Shown in pieces: positions 55,121-64,000 of a stretch of 64,000 bases of DNA; positions within the stretch are counted from its first letter, which is position 1; every line of letters starts with the position of its first letter. The stretch comes from Imbricaverruca yamaguchii. Lineage: Eukaryota; Arthropoda; Thecostraca; Neoverrucidae. The stretch is from contig JAOTOL010001286.1 in NCBI GenBank assembly GCA_034440575.1, positions 219,501 to 283,500 on the forward strand, given 5' to 3'. The notes beneath the pieces are model-generated. The model saw only the letters and a program-made list of their open reading frames with translations, was not told the DNA's origin and did no database searches. The translations under genes were made by a program, and so were the position numbers.

Positions 55121-57402
55121 GCCTTGAATGCCTTGAATGCCTTGAAGAGGACCTGTTCTTACACCAGTTTGTATCGGAACCTACCAGGCATGGTTCATTC
55201 TTGGACCTTATATTCTCGGATTTAAGTGACTTGGTTCAAGACTTGACTGTAGGCGAAACTCTGGGAAGAAGTGACCATAACATAGTTAGATTCAAGGTAC
55301 ATGTAGGGGAAATTATCCAGGATAATTTGGTAAAGGTTCCCAAGTTCAACAGAGCAGACTTTGACTGCATGAGAGCGGCTTTAAGTATCATCAGATGGGA
55401 AGAAGAATTCTCCAATTTAAATGCCTGTGAAATGTGGGAAAAGTTCAAATCGTACTTGAAGGCAATTCAGATTAGACATGTCCCCCAAAAGCAAAGACGC
55501 AAAAGAAGGGTAGGAAAGCCAGCATGGCTTACACCAGACTTGATAAAAGCAATTAAGGCTAAGAAAACTGCATTTAGAGTCTTTAAAGAAGCCTCAAATG
55601 TCGTTAATCTAAAGGCGTATCGAAAAGCTAGAGACACTGAAGCCAAAAACCAGAACAGCAAAGCGAGCAAAAGAACTGGATTTAGCTAGAAACTGTAATG
55701 GGGACAGTAAAAAGTTCTTTAGTTTCTACAAGCTGAGTAAAGTTTCTAGCACAACTGGTCCACTGGAAGTAAACGGGACTACATTGGGTGAGGATAGTGA
55801 GATGGTTGAGGAGCTGAGCAAGCAGTTTAAATCAGTGTTTACATTGGAAGATATGACCAATCTGCCGAGCGTACACCATAGTTCAGTGACATGTGATCTG
55901 ACAAATGATGTTGATTTCATTGATATTGATGTTGTTTACAATCATATCAGGAAAATAATGCCAAAACAAGGCAGCAGGACCTGATGATATTTATGCTAGG
56001 GTGTTCCGGGAAGCTGAAAAGGAACTGGCATTTCTACTTAGTATAATATTTTGTAGATCAGTTTCATAAAATGAGGGGACGAGTGGTCTAGGGGTAAGTT
56101 GCTCGTCTCATAATCGAAAGATTGTGGGTTCGAGTCTCACCTGTCGCTACTCTTCGCCCGCGACCAATCGGCGTGAGAGATTGGCGACGCTACATGACTC
56201 AACGGTCGACGTGTCGTAAAAACAATAACCACCAACCAGTTTCATAAAATGAAATTCCAACCGATTGGAAAAGGGCAAATGTTCCTATTTTCAAGAAAGG
56301 AGAAAGAGGGAAAGTTGAAAACTAGAGGGCAGTAAGTCTCACATCCCTAGTCTGCAAGGTACTCGAATAAATTATCAAGGATTGAATAGTTCGTTATCTG
56401 GAAGGTAGCAGATTGATTCAAGATACCCAACATGGGTTTAGAAAAGGACGATCGTGTCGCACAAACCTCTTGGACTTTTTGAACTTCGCCACAGAACAAT
56501 TTGATCAGGGGAATCAGGTTGATGTAGCATATCTTGACTTTAGTAAGGCTTTTGACAAGGTACCCCATAAACGGTTAATGATACAGCTTCAGTCGCATGG
56601 TATTGCAGGTCAAGATGAGCATATCTCGCTGCAAAAAGACTTAGACGAACTTGTGAAGTGGTCCGAAGAATGGCAAATGAAATTTAATTTCGATAAGTGC
56701 AAAATCATGCATGTAGGTAAGCAGCATATGAAGGCTCCATACTTGATGGGTGGCCAAGTGCTATCAGTGACTCAACAGGAGAAGGATTTAGATGTTATTC
56801 TAAACACAAAACTGGGGGCATCAGAACAGACCAAGGAAGCCAGGAAGAAGGCACTGAGAATGCTTGTGGCAATAAATATAAATGTATCATACAGAAGTGA
56901 GGAAGTGATCAGGAAGCTTTACTGTGCATACGTCAGGCCACATTTGGAATACTGCATCCAAGCTTGGTCTCCTAGCTATGAAAAAGATTGTTGGCTTTTA
57001 GAGAGAGTACAAAAGAGGGCTACAAAAATGGTTAATGGCATAAGCAACCTGGCTTATGGGGAAAGATTGAAGAAATTGAATATGTTTTCACTTAGATGTA
57101 GAAGGCTGAGAGGAGATCTCATCGAGGTCTTTAAATTTGTCCATGGTCTGGAGAGGGGATATCTTGACGAAATGTTTTAATTGAACAGAAATTATGCAAT
57201 TAGAGGTTATATATTCAAAATTAAAGTTAACCACAGCAGAACAAGGTTAAGGCAGACTTTATTCACCAACAGGATAGTAGAACACTGGAACCAGCTTCCA
57301 GAAAGCATTGTCAGTAGCAGCACATTGAACATCTTTAAAAACAGCATGGACAGTCATAATAAGAATAGAGGGCTTGCTTTTCAGTATTACAGGGAGGGCT
57401 GA
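55121..57402 (+). pseudogene. Endonuclease-RT remnants of CR1-A copy 5
   Basis: Endonuclease end (SFLDLIFSDLSDLVQ, GRSDHNIVRFK) within the 54445-55689 frame, linker (RVGKPAWLTPDLIKAIKAKK), a segment with FTLEDMTNLPSVHHSS (55784-55984), then after the SINE RT palm and thumb at 56413-57180 (HGFRKGRSCRTNLLDFLNF, LDFSKAFDKVPHKRL, MHVGKQHMKAPYLMGG) and the C-terminal piece 57181-57402. Frameshifts, a stop at 57178 and loss of the DD box disable it. Confidence 0.82.
56075..56236 (+). mobile_element. tRNA-derived SINE with 16-bp target duplication
   Basis: Head GGGGACGAGTGGTCTAGGGG with an A box, anticodon-loop-like CTCATAA, and B box GGTTCGAGTC, closely tRNA-like. Body with GCGACCAATCGGCGTGAGAG and GGCGACGCTACATGAC. 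Tail GTCGTAAAAACAATAACCAC plus CAAC. Perfect direct repeats CAGTTTCATAAAATGA at 56059-56074 and 56237-56252. The uninterrupted site is visible in CR1-A copy 1 near 4490-4515. RNA polymerase III boxes look intact, so this is the best candidate for a young copy. Confidence 0.9.
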
Positions 57403-57494
57403 TTGACAGATTTGGTGGGCAACTGGTTCAGTGTACAGAGTGCACCCAAGAAGGTCCCTTGTGGCTCATAGTTGCACTAATATTTTATGTCTAT

Positions 57495-58080
57495 GAGACT
57501 GGACGCAGACCTGACGAGCGTATGGACAATATTTCAGTCGGCCACCCTGCCAACGTGGACTGGAACAGACTAAAATGTATTTCGGAAATATTGGATACAA
57601 TCAATGCCGATGTTGATCTCCTCGCCCGGGAATTTGTGGTTCTTCGCCACAATTTGAGCGCAAACAACTCTGGCCGGCAAATCAGTGCGTTAAAAGAATC
57701 AATCGACAATCTGAAGGAAGCCGTGCAGTCAGTGCTGATGGATAGGCGTGCCGCTGGAGGTGGACAAGGAGACGCCTGGATGGACATGGACACTGACACA
57801 CCAACTGACGTTTTCCATTGGCTCGTGATGGACCACACAGGCCAGGGTGACTGTGCTCGGTGTAGCACCTGCACACAATTCGGCGCGAGGGGTGGGGGAA
57901 AAATACTGAGCTCTGGGTAACTAAACCTGTCCATCTAGGCCGATACAAAAAGCAAAGGCTAATGACCCACCAGAGCTCCGACCGACGTCAACGCGCAACT
58001 GAAGTCATGAACGCGACCAAACAGATGCCTACAATTGGTGAGCTACAGCTGGGATGATATCTAAAGTGAAGGAAATGACG
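57495..58080 (+). pseudogene. hAT-like transposase middle part with Cys/His segment
   Basis: The frame 57459-57920 continues after the CR1: RMDNISVGHPANVDWNRLK, a heptad-rich segment (LKCISEILDTINADVDLLAR, LKESIDNLKEAVQ) suited to a coiled coil, then HWLVMDHTGQGDCARCSTC. After a frameshift the text KPVHLGRYKKQRLMTHQSSD RRQRATEVM follows to about 58060. A Cys cluster followed by a THxxSDRRxRA segment resembles the TTF-type zinc finger before the catalytic core of hAT-derived proteins. Copy 1 has the same segments. Confidence 0.5.
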
Positions 58081-58089
58081 TAATAAAAT

Positions 58090-58497
58090 ATGACGATAAT
58101 CTACAACGGTGTCCTAAGGGGACACTCGTACGAGGATCATGCTCACGAACATTTACTGCTCAACACTCTTGGCTTTGATGTCGTAAATCAGCATCAGACC
58201 GGACCAGCCGCTGCCCAGGCTGTGGACGTCATCTATGACGTGTTTACCGACGAGGTATCGCGGCACTTCAAGACGCCGAACCCCGCGACTGGCCGCCCCC
58301 GACACATGCACTTGACACTGGACAAATTCACTGAGGCCCATAACCAGCGGCAGGCAGTGAATGTGCGAACTCTGGACAGCGACGGCTCCCCGGTGGTCGT
58401 GCACTGCACTACTGTCGTATTGTGGAACTACACTGACGGTTCCGGACTACACGGCGACCCAAACACCGACCAGCTCTGGGACACGGGACCGACATGA
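58090..58497 (+). pseudogene. hAT-like core fragment
   Basis: 135 codons with HAHEHLLLNTLGFDVVNQHQ, FKTPNPATGRPRHMHLTLDK, FTEAHNQRQAVNVRTLDSDG and a HxxTVVLWNYTDGSG stretch. The LTLDKFTEAHNQRQ region sits where hAT-like transposases have the first catalytic Asp. The frame ends at 58497 and about 220 bp of non-matching sequence, including an 11-G run near 58510, separates it from the next frame. Function not established. Confidence 0.45.
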
Positions 58498-58718
58498 GGC
58501 CGACGGACGGGGGGGGGGGACGAGTCACGTCGTCGATTGTCTCAGACAATGACTTCGGACTTACTGACGAGGACATCAGCATTCAGGTCACCTCTTCCTC
58601 GTCTGACTGTGAGGCAGTCTACTCGGGCAGTAAAAATGGTTTCCGCCGGATATGAAAGGAACAATTTAACAGAAGTCACGTTCATCTAGATGACCGTGAC
58701 CACCACCTCGAAACTTTA

Positions 58719-59502
58719 TTGTCGAAAGTGACGAACGAGGGAGAAGCGACCTGGATGGTGGAGTATATGGACAGCCTGCACCAGGTGATCAGCCTATTTC
58801 AGGGGTCAGGACTCCTGAAACGACAGCTGCGGAGGGCATCCGCCCAGCTGGATGTGATTAGCCTGTCTTTGCAGCGGCTGATCGAAACCCGCTTCGTGGA
58901 GTATTTAGTCATGGCAGTGACCAAACTCCTCCACATCCGAGCTGCCATGACCAATGTTCTCCAAGACATGGTCGCTCAGGGGTCGCTTTTTACTGGGTCG
59001 GCCCAGCGGGTTCTCCGGACGCTGGAAAGCCGGGAGTTTGTGATGGCGTCGCTGCTCATCATCGATGTGATGACGCCCGCTGTGGCACTGAGTAAGGCTG
59101 GCCAGTCAGCGCTGTACTCGGTGTTTCGGGACCGCCAGGAAATGGATAAGTATCTGTCCACCCTGAACAGAATGGATGCATTCTCTGGCCAGCTAGAGAG
59201 GGAGGGGCCGGCGGTGGCTGACGGCACCGGTTTCCGAGGCGCAGAGGTCGAAGTGACCGAACAGCACCGGCTGCGGCGTAGTGACGTAGAACGCGACGCG
59301 ACTGACATGACACAGGCGACTCGGCGACGATCTGACCTGGTGGTGGCGATCCTGCGACGTAGTCCAACGTATCTTGACCCGACTGACATTGAACGACTCA
59401 TAATTCACACATTCAACATGGACAGGGTCGCCTCAACTAGCGCAGATTCCGACTATGGTGAGGCGACGTTTTCAGACCTGGCCGAACGGCTGAGTCTGGG
59501 GA
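58719..59502 (+). pseudogene. hAT-like C-terminal region
   Basis: The frame 58719-59699 reads WMVEYMDSLHQVISLFQGSG, SLQRLIETRFVEYLVMAVTK (the T-R-F/W element near the start of the C-terminal part in hAT-derived proteins), LRTLESREFVMASLLIIDVM and SVFRDRQEMDKYLSTLNRMD. The wording resembles ZNF862/KIAA1586-type proteins. From about 59503 the frame continues into what I take to be the Gypsy LTR, so its last 65 codons are probably not transposase. It is in the same frame as gag-pol, separated by one TGA at 59697; I treat this as chance. Confidence 0.45.
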
Positions 59503-59714
59503 TGTTGTGCGTGTGTCGCATGCGCCGAGCGCGGGCCGTGGTTTATGGCACCACGGACGCGCGACCCACTTCCGACCGTTCGCCCGGGCAGGGCCCAGTC
59601 GCGTCAGGGCAAGGCCAGAGGCAGCAGCGTGTGTGTCGAGCCGCACACAATATAGAGACCGTGATAGAGCAGTGCATCTCAAGAGACAGTGAGGACTGAG
59701 CGTGCACCACCACA
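59503..59714 (+). repeat. Candidate 5' LTR of the Gypsy element
   Basis: Starts TGTTGTG and ends CACCACA, so it has TG...CA ends with a near-perfect short inverted repeat. Contains an AATATAGA TATA-like box near 59650. It is immediately followed by TGGCGCGTCGG, in the place and with the TGG start expected of a primer-binding site. Only one LTR lies in the window, so its limits are not proven. Confidence 0.5.
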
Positions 59715-59729
59715 TGGCGCGTCGGTAGT
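59715..59729 (+). promoter_or_regulatory. Candidate tRNA primer-binding site
   Basis: TGGCGCGTCGGTAGT directly after the LTR end and directly before the gag ATG. TGG complements the CCA end of tRNAs. Which tRNA is unknown. Confidence 0.4.
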
Positions 59730-62700
59730 ATGAATCCGGACGCTCTCACCGAAACCCTCTCCCGCCTGACGGATCTGCTTACGGAACAAGCCACAGCATC
59801 CGCCAGGAGACAGGAACGGCTTCTGGCGCTGGCCGAATCGGCCACCCAGACCAGACCGCAGCACAGCACGCTGACCGACTCCGCTGCCGACCGCACCGAT
59901 GCCGCCGGTGCTGACCCTGGTTCAGCCACCCGCGGCACGAGACGGCTGGGTGCGACAGCCACGCCTGCCCCCAGGCTGATGGAAGGTGCCAGCCTGCGCG
60001 AGTTCGCCTCTTGGCGGGACAAATTCGAGGGATACGCCATTCTCACCGGTCTGTATGACCTCCCGCCGGCGAGTCAAACCGCTGCCCTCGTCGCCCTGCT
60101 CGACGACCAGTGGACGCGAACCCTCCGTCACGGTCTGGATATTGACGTCTCCACGTCCGACATCCAGACCATCATCCGAGGTATGGAGCGCCATCTGCGT
60201 CGGCAGCGAAACGTTATCCTGGACCGGCGAGAGTTCTTCCGCCGTCAGCAAGCGGACGGTGAGACATTTGATGAATTTCTGATGGCTTTGCGCGAAATCG
60301 CCCAGTTTTGCGACTTCTGTCCGCATTGCACGGACCCACAGCTTCGTGATCGCATCGTCACTGGGATCCGAGATGAGGACACCCTGCGTGCGCTTCTGAG
60401 CGAAAGTGATCTCACCCTGCAGTCAGCAGTCCACATCTGCCGTGGGCAAGAAAACGCCCGTCAGAACTCGGCTGCCATGACAAACGGCCACGTCCAACCT
60501 GTGTCCGCATATCGTCGGAACAGGACTGCCCGTGCCCGTCAGTCAGACTCCGGCCGCCCAGGCACTCGTCGGAGGGATCCCAGCGGCTCAAACACCCGTC
60601 GGACAGACTCGCATCCGACGCTGGACTGGTGTCTCGCCTGCGGTCGCTACCCGCACGCCGACGGGCAGCCATGCCCTGCCCGGACGGCCACGTGTCACCT
60701 GTGTCACCGTCGCGGCCATTTTCGGGCCAGGTGTCGTCAACGTGGCGCGACATCTGGAACAGCCCCAGCACAGCGCAACAGATCCAGACAAAGGGACTCG
60801 GGCCAGTATCTTGCGAACGTGTCCGACATACGAGTTTACGGCCTGTCGTCCCGCCGCTCTCCCAGGATCAGGCTGTTTACGACCCACCATAATGGTGCCG
60901 GCTCAACGCTCTGGACACCCGACACCGGAGCGGAAACTTCCTGCATTGGTGTGGCACATGCTGCGGAAATGCACGTGGACATAAGTCGTTTGTCTCCGCC
61001 CGCGGACAAGCTGTATGCAGCTGGTGGCCATGAGCTGCAGTGTTTTGGGACTGTGCAGTGCGACCTGACATTGGGGGCAATCACAGCGACAGTGACCGTG
61101 CATGTCATACAGGGCCTGGACAGCGCCCTGCTCTCTTGGCACGACTCCATCGCCCTCGGGATTCTGCCACCGGACTTCCCCAGTCAGGTGGCGAGCATCG
61201 CCGCCGGTGGAACGGATACGGAAGCCGCGCCGCCTAGCGGCAGCACCGTCAGACAAGAGGGGCTGTCACCGCCGCTAGATGGCAGCACATCTACGAGGAC
61301 GCGAGAGGAGGTGCCGGCGCGACCCCCGCGCCGACGACAAGTCCGCACGAACCAGACACTGGTGCACAAGTCCGATGATCCAGTAACTTGCTCTGTTCGT
61401 GGCCCGCTCCCGACCTGGGACCCGGCTTTTGGGGAGCCTTCCCGGCAGCAACGAGCAGCTCACCTGGCGGAGCTCAAAGAAGCATTCCCACGCGTCTTCA
61501 GCACGGCCCCGCCTCTTCGTGAAATGACTGGTGGCCCGGCACGCATCGAGCTGATGGACGACGCCCGCCCACATGCTGTCACAGCAGCTCGGCCCATCCC
61601 CTTCGCGTGGCAGGATGATATCCGTCAGCAGTTGGACGAGCTTCTGGAGCAAGGTGTTATCGCTCCCGTGGATTATCCCACAGATTGGTGCCACCCCATC
61701 GTCCCAGTAGCGAAACACGCAGATCCTGCGGGCAGCCATGGTTCAGCAGTGCGTCTGACCGTCGACCTCACTCGCTTGAACAAGTACGTTCGGCGTGGCG
61801 CCCACCCGGTGTGCACACCGCATGAAGCGGTCTCCACCATCGGTGTCGGGGCGCGTTACTTCACGAAGCTGGACGCCCGATCTGGTTACTTCCAGGTGCC
61901 ACTAGACCGTCGTGACCAGGACCTCACCTGCTTCATTACGCCGTGGGGCCGGTTCCGCATGCTACGACTGCCTCAAGGTCTCTCCGCGAGCGGAGACGAA
62001 TATAACCGGCGAGGTGACCAAGCCCTCTCCGGCATCAGTCGTACGTGCAAAATCGTTGACGACGTGCTGGCACACGACTGCCAGTATGCACCGCACCTGC
62101 AACACGTGATCCAGATCTTGGAGCGGTGTGACGCAGCCGGCATCACGCTGCACCCCGGTAAACTGGTGTTTGCCGAGCCGTCGGTTAGCTACTGTGGCTA
62201 CGATGTGACTGCCGACGGCTACACAGTCTACCAGCGGAAGGTAAAAGCCATCGCTGAGTTCCCCACACCTGGCAATCTCACAGATCTGCGCAGTTTCATG
62301 GGACTCGTGAACCAACTGGGTGCCTTCTCGTCGGACACTGCGCTGGCAGCCGAGCCGCTGCGTGACCTGCTGCGGCCCCAGAACATATGGGTATGGACCG
62401 AGGCTCACACTCAGGCCTTCGAGGCAGTGAAAAGGACGCTCGTGTCACCCCCAGTGCTCGCGTACTTTGACCCGCGACGACCCACCGCCCTGCAGACAGA
62501 CGCCTCTCGGTTGCACGGCCTTGGATACGCCCTTCTCCAACGTCACGACGAACAGTGGCGGCTGGTGCAATGCGGCTCACGATTCCTGTCGGCCACGGAA
62601 TCACGTTACGCCGTCATCGAGCTGGAGCTCCTCGCTGTGACCTGGGCCGTACGCAAGTGCCACCTGTTTTTGGCAGGCCTCCCGTCATTCGACATTCTCA

Positions 62701-64000
62701 CCGACCACCGCCCGCTGGTGCCCATCCTCAACCAGAAATCTCTGCCGGAGATCGACAATCCCCGACTGCGACGCCTCCGCATAAAGCTCCTGGCGTATAG
62801 CTTCACGACCATCTGGCAATCTGGCAAACATCACTGTATCCCAGATGCTCTCTCCAGAGCCCCCGTGGATGACCCCACACCAGACGACGAGGAAGCCGAA
62901 GATGACGTGACTCATCAGCTCCACAGTCTCGTCGTGCGCTCAGTGACCCAGCTGGATCCAGACGGAGCCCGGGTGTCTCCCATCGAGGATGCCACGCTGA
63001 CCCGCGTCCGCGACGCCGCCCGCGCCGACGCCGAGTACTTAGCGTTGTGCGAGGCCGTGACACACGGCTTCCCTGATCAGAGACGTGACCTGCCTGCTGC
63101 CCTGAGGCCATACTGGGGCGTGCGAGATCGCCTGGCCGTTGACGACGGAATCCTGGTATGTGGTCCCCGGCTGGTCATCCCCAGAAGCCTCAGAGCAGAG
63201 ACTCTGCAGCGCCTGCACGACTCGCACCAAGGCATGGAACGCACACAGCGCCGCGCACGCCAGTCTGTATACTGGGCCGGCATCGACCGCGATGTTGCCG
63301 ACACCGTTGGCTCCTGCCAGGTATGCCGTGAACGGCTGCCTCGCCAGCAGCGAGAGCCGCTGATGTCGGACCCCCCGCCGAGCCGAGTCTTCGAGTCTGT
63401 GTCTACAGATTTCTTCAGTCACGCAGGCAAGACCTACCTGGTGTACGTTGATCGGCTCTCCGGGTGGCCCGCAGTTGTGCACTGCGCCGGCGACGCCACC
63501 GCCCGGACTCTGATCCGGCACCTGCGGGAAATCTTCGCCTCCACCGGTGTTCCCTGTGTGCTACGCAGCGACGGTGGCCCACAGTACACTGCTCATCTCA
63601 CCAGAGACTTCCTGCGGCGCTGGGGCGTAACACATCACATGTCTACCCCGCACTACCCCCAGTCCAACGGCCACGCTGAGGCGGCCGTCAAACTAGTGAA
63701 GAGACTGGTGCAGAAAGTGACCGTAGCGGGGGACCTTGACTGTGATGCGTTCGCTCGTGGGCTGCTAGAGCTTCGCAACACCCCGCGAGCGGACCACCGG
63801 TCACCCGCTCAAATCCTCTACGGCCGTCCTCTGCGCTCAGCGGTCCCCATGCACCACCGTGCCTTCGCACCTGAGTGGCAGCGAGCCGCTGACGACTGTG
63901 ACGCCCGCGCCGACTCACTCCGGCAAGCGGCCCGTGACCGCTATGATCGAGCGGCCATGCCACTGCCCAGCCTGCGCGTTGGGACCCACGTGTCCCTTCA
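59730..64000 (+). CDS. Ty3/Gypsy gag-pol polyprotein (3' end beyond window)
   Basis: One open frame of 1423 codons from ATG 59730 to the window edge, no stop or frameshift found. Order: Gag capsid-like region (about 84-250), zinc knuckles from Cys301, with a canonical [14 protein letters not shown] at 322-335; aspartic protease with DTGAE at 398; reverse transcriptase with TVDLTRLN at 678 and the catalytic box as IVDD at 775-778 (more often YVDD); RNase H with TDAS (Asp924) and ELELLAVTW; integrase with its HHCC zinc region (from His1163; CQVC) and the catalytic triad Asp1227, Asp1281, Glu1317 (D, D-35-E). It would make particles, copy RNA to DNA and integrate. Gag and Pol share one frame with no shift. 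GC-rich, unlike most surrounding DNA. The integrase C terminus and 3' LTR are outside the window. Confidence 0.92.
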   Translation, partial: MNPDALTETLSRLTDLLTEQATASARRQERLLALAESATQTRPQHSTLTDSAADRTDAAGADPGSATRGTRRLGATATPAPRLMEGASLREFASWRDKFEGYAILTGLYDLPPASQTAALVALLDDQWTRTLRHGLDIDVSTSDIQTIIRGMERHLRRQRNVILDRREFFRRQQADGETFDEFLMALREIAQFCDFCPHCTDPQLRDRIVTGIRDEDTLRALLSESDLTLQSAVHICRGQENARQNSAAMTNGHVQPVSAYRRNRTARARQSDSGRPGTRRRDPSGSNTRRTDSHPTLDWCLACGRYPHADGQPCPARTATCHLCHRRGHFRARCRQRGATSGTAPAQRNRSRQRDSGQYLANVSDIRVYGLSSRRSPRIRLFTTHHNGAGSTLWTPDTGAETSCIGVAHAAEMHVDISRLSPPADKLYAAGGHELQCFGTVQCDLTLGAITATVTVHVIQGLDSALLSWHDSIALGILPPDFPSQVASIAAGGTDTEAAPPSGSTVRQEGLSPPLDGSTSTRTREEVPARPPRRRQVRTNQTLVHKSDDPVTCSVRGPLPTWDPAFGEPSRQQRAAHLAELKEAFPRVFSTAPPLREMTGGPARIELMDDARPHAVTAARPIPFAWQDDIRQQLDELLEQGVIAPVDYPTDWCHPIVPVAKHADPAGSHGSAVRLTVDLTRLNKYVRRGAHPVCTPHEAVSTIGVGARYFTKLDARSGYFQVPLDRRDQDLTCFITPWGRFRMLRLPQGLSASGDEYNRRGDQALSGISRTCKIVDDVLAHDCQYAPHLQHVIQILERCDAAGITLHPGKLVFAEPSVSYCGYDVTADGYTVYQRKVKAIAEFPTPGNLTDLRSFMGLVNQLGAFSSDTALAAEPLRDLLRPQNIWVWTEAHTQAFEAVKRTLVSPPVLAYFDPRRPTALQTDASRLHGLGYALLQRHDEQWRLVQCGSRFLSATESRYAVIELELLAVTWAVRKCHLFLAGLPSFDILTDHRPLVPILNQKSLPEIDNPRLRRLRIKLLAYSFTTIWQSGKHHCIPDALSRAPVDDPTPDDEEAEDDVTHQLHSLVVRSVTQLDPDGARVSPIEDATLTRVRDAARADAEYLALCEAVTHGFPDQRRDLPAALRPYWGVRDRLAVDDGILVCGPRLVIPRSLRAETLQRLHDSHQGMERTQRRARQSVYWAGIDRDVADTVGSCQVCRERLPRQQREPLMSDPPPSRVFESVSTDFFSHAGKTYLVYVDRLSGWPAVVHCAGDATARTLIRHLREIFASTGVPCVLRSDGGPQYTAHLTRDFLRRWGVTHHMSTPHYPQSNGHAEAAVKLVKRLVQKVTVAGDLDCDAFARGLLELRNTPRADHRSPAQILYGRPLRSAVPMHHRAFAPEWQRAADDCDARADSLRQAARDRYDRAAMPLPSLRVGTHVSL

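Larger units (their letters stand above)
55121..57494 (+). mobile_element. CR1-like family A, copy 5, inserted in the hAT-like element
   Basis: 5' truncated within the endonuclease (starts near CCTTGAAGAGGACCTG, after two extra GCCTTGAAT units) and continues through the RT to the family 3' end AAGAAGGTCCCTTGTGGCTC and TATTTTATGTCTAT. Comparison with hAT copy 1 shows 47 bp of target (53691-53737) missing here rather than duplicated. A SINE sits at 56075-56236, and the RT lacks the segment containing the catalytic DD (HGIAG joins directly to QDEHISL), so it is dead. Confidence 0.87.
54309..59502 (+). mobile_element. hAT-like DNA transposon, copy 2 (interrupted)
   Basis: Element body 54309-55120 and 57495-59502, split by CR1-A at 55121-57494. 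It holds an N-terminal zinc finger, a second Cys/His segment, and two stretches resembling the catalytic-core and C-terminal parts of ZNF862/KIAA1586-like hAT-derived transposases. I could not find terminal inverted repeats or an 8-bp duplication. The right end is lost where the Gypsy LTR appears to begin. Assignment to hAT is by wording of short blocks and should be tested. Confidence 0.55.

Noticed and set aside
54445..55689. 414-codon protein with a zinc finger fused to endonuclease sequence
   Set aside because: The junction is the CR1 insertion point at 55121; copy 1 shows the uninterrupted sequence. The fusion is accidental.
56075..56150. True tRNA gene
   Set aside because: The tRNA-like head continues into a SINE body and tail and is bounded by target duplications.
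58719..59729. Stop-codon readthrough joining the upstream frame to gag-pol
   Set aside because: The frames agree and only one TGA separates them, but a TG...CA LTR, primer-site-like sequence and a gag ATG lie there. Same frame has a one-in-three chance.

Overview
This is a repeat-rich eukaryotic (animal) genomic window, probably from an arthropod. I recognise no conserved host gene. Almost every stretch with protein-level signal belongs to a transposable element: CR1/L2-like and I/Jockey-like non-LTR retrotransposons, tRNA-derived SINEs, a Ty3/Gypsy LTR retrotransposon, THAP/P-element pieces and a hAT-like DNA transposon. That mixture plus CpG-rich minisatellite islands fits a crustacean or chelicerate, but no sequence settles the species. 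Nothing prokaryotic or CRISPR-like is present.

Layout. 1-2.9 kb: spacer with a SINE and a 56-bp hairpin insertion. 2.9-6.2 kb (-): CR1-like family A copy with an intact-looking endonuclease domain and a broken RT, carrying a 63-bp insertion. 6.4-10.1 kb: CpG-rich island with 39-, 34- and 23-bp minisatellites. 11.0-14.2 kb (-): SINE next to an internally deleted I-like element (gag, RT, RNase H). 15.7-16.0 kb: hairpin remnant and SINE. 19.9-21.9 kb: 7-bp and 9-bp arrays and a 12-bp perfect stem-loop. 24-28 kb: AGGTCA-rich repeats and an imperfect inverted repeat. 29.2-30.6 kb: 31-bp array and a second VNTR. 32.9-33.7 kb (+): truncated family A copy. 34.5 kb: half a THAP domain. 34.7-39.2 kb (-): nearly full-length CR1-like family B element with an SGNH-esterase ORF1, endonuclease/RT and duplicated 5' UTR. 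40-44 kb: family A fragment, endonuclease fragment and an I-like element with RNase H. 45.7-48.9 kb: THAP exon and P-element transposase exon around retro-fragments. 51.6 kb: a 52-bp hairpin insertion with 14-bp target duplications. 53.0-59.5 kb: hAT-like element, 5' part tandemly duplicated, second copy interrupted by a family A CR1 that itself carries a SINE. 59.5-64 kb: Gypsy element with candidate 5' LTR and one uninterrupted gag-pol frame running off the window.

How the parts relate. The autonomous non-LTR elements end in short stem-loops followed by short tandem tails. Very short insertions consisting of little more than those stem-loops occur separately, two of the best with clear target duplications and the same 5' boundary. 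The SINE tail resembles the I-like tail, suggesting (not proving) that the I-like machinery mobilises it. Insertions can be ordered in places: hAT first, then its tandem duplication, then CR1-A, then the SINE. The Gypsy gag-pol is the only element here that looks undamaged.
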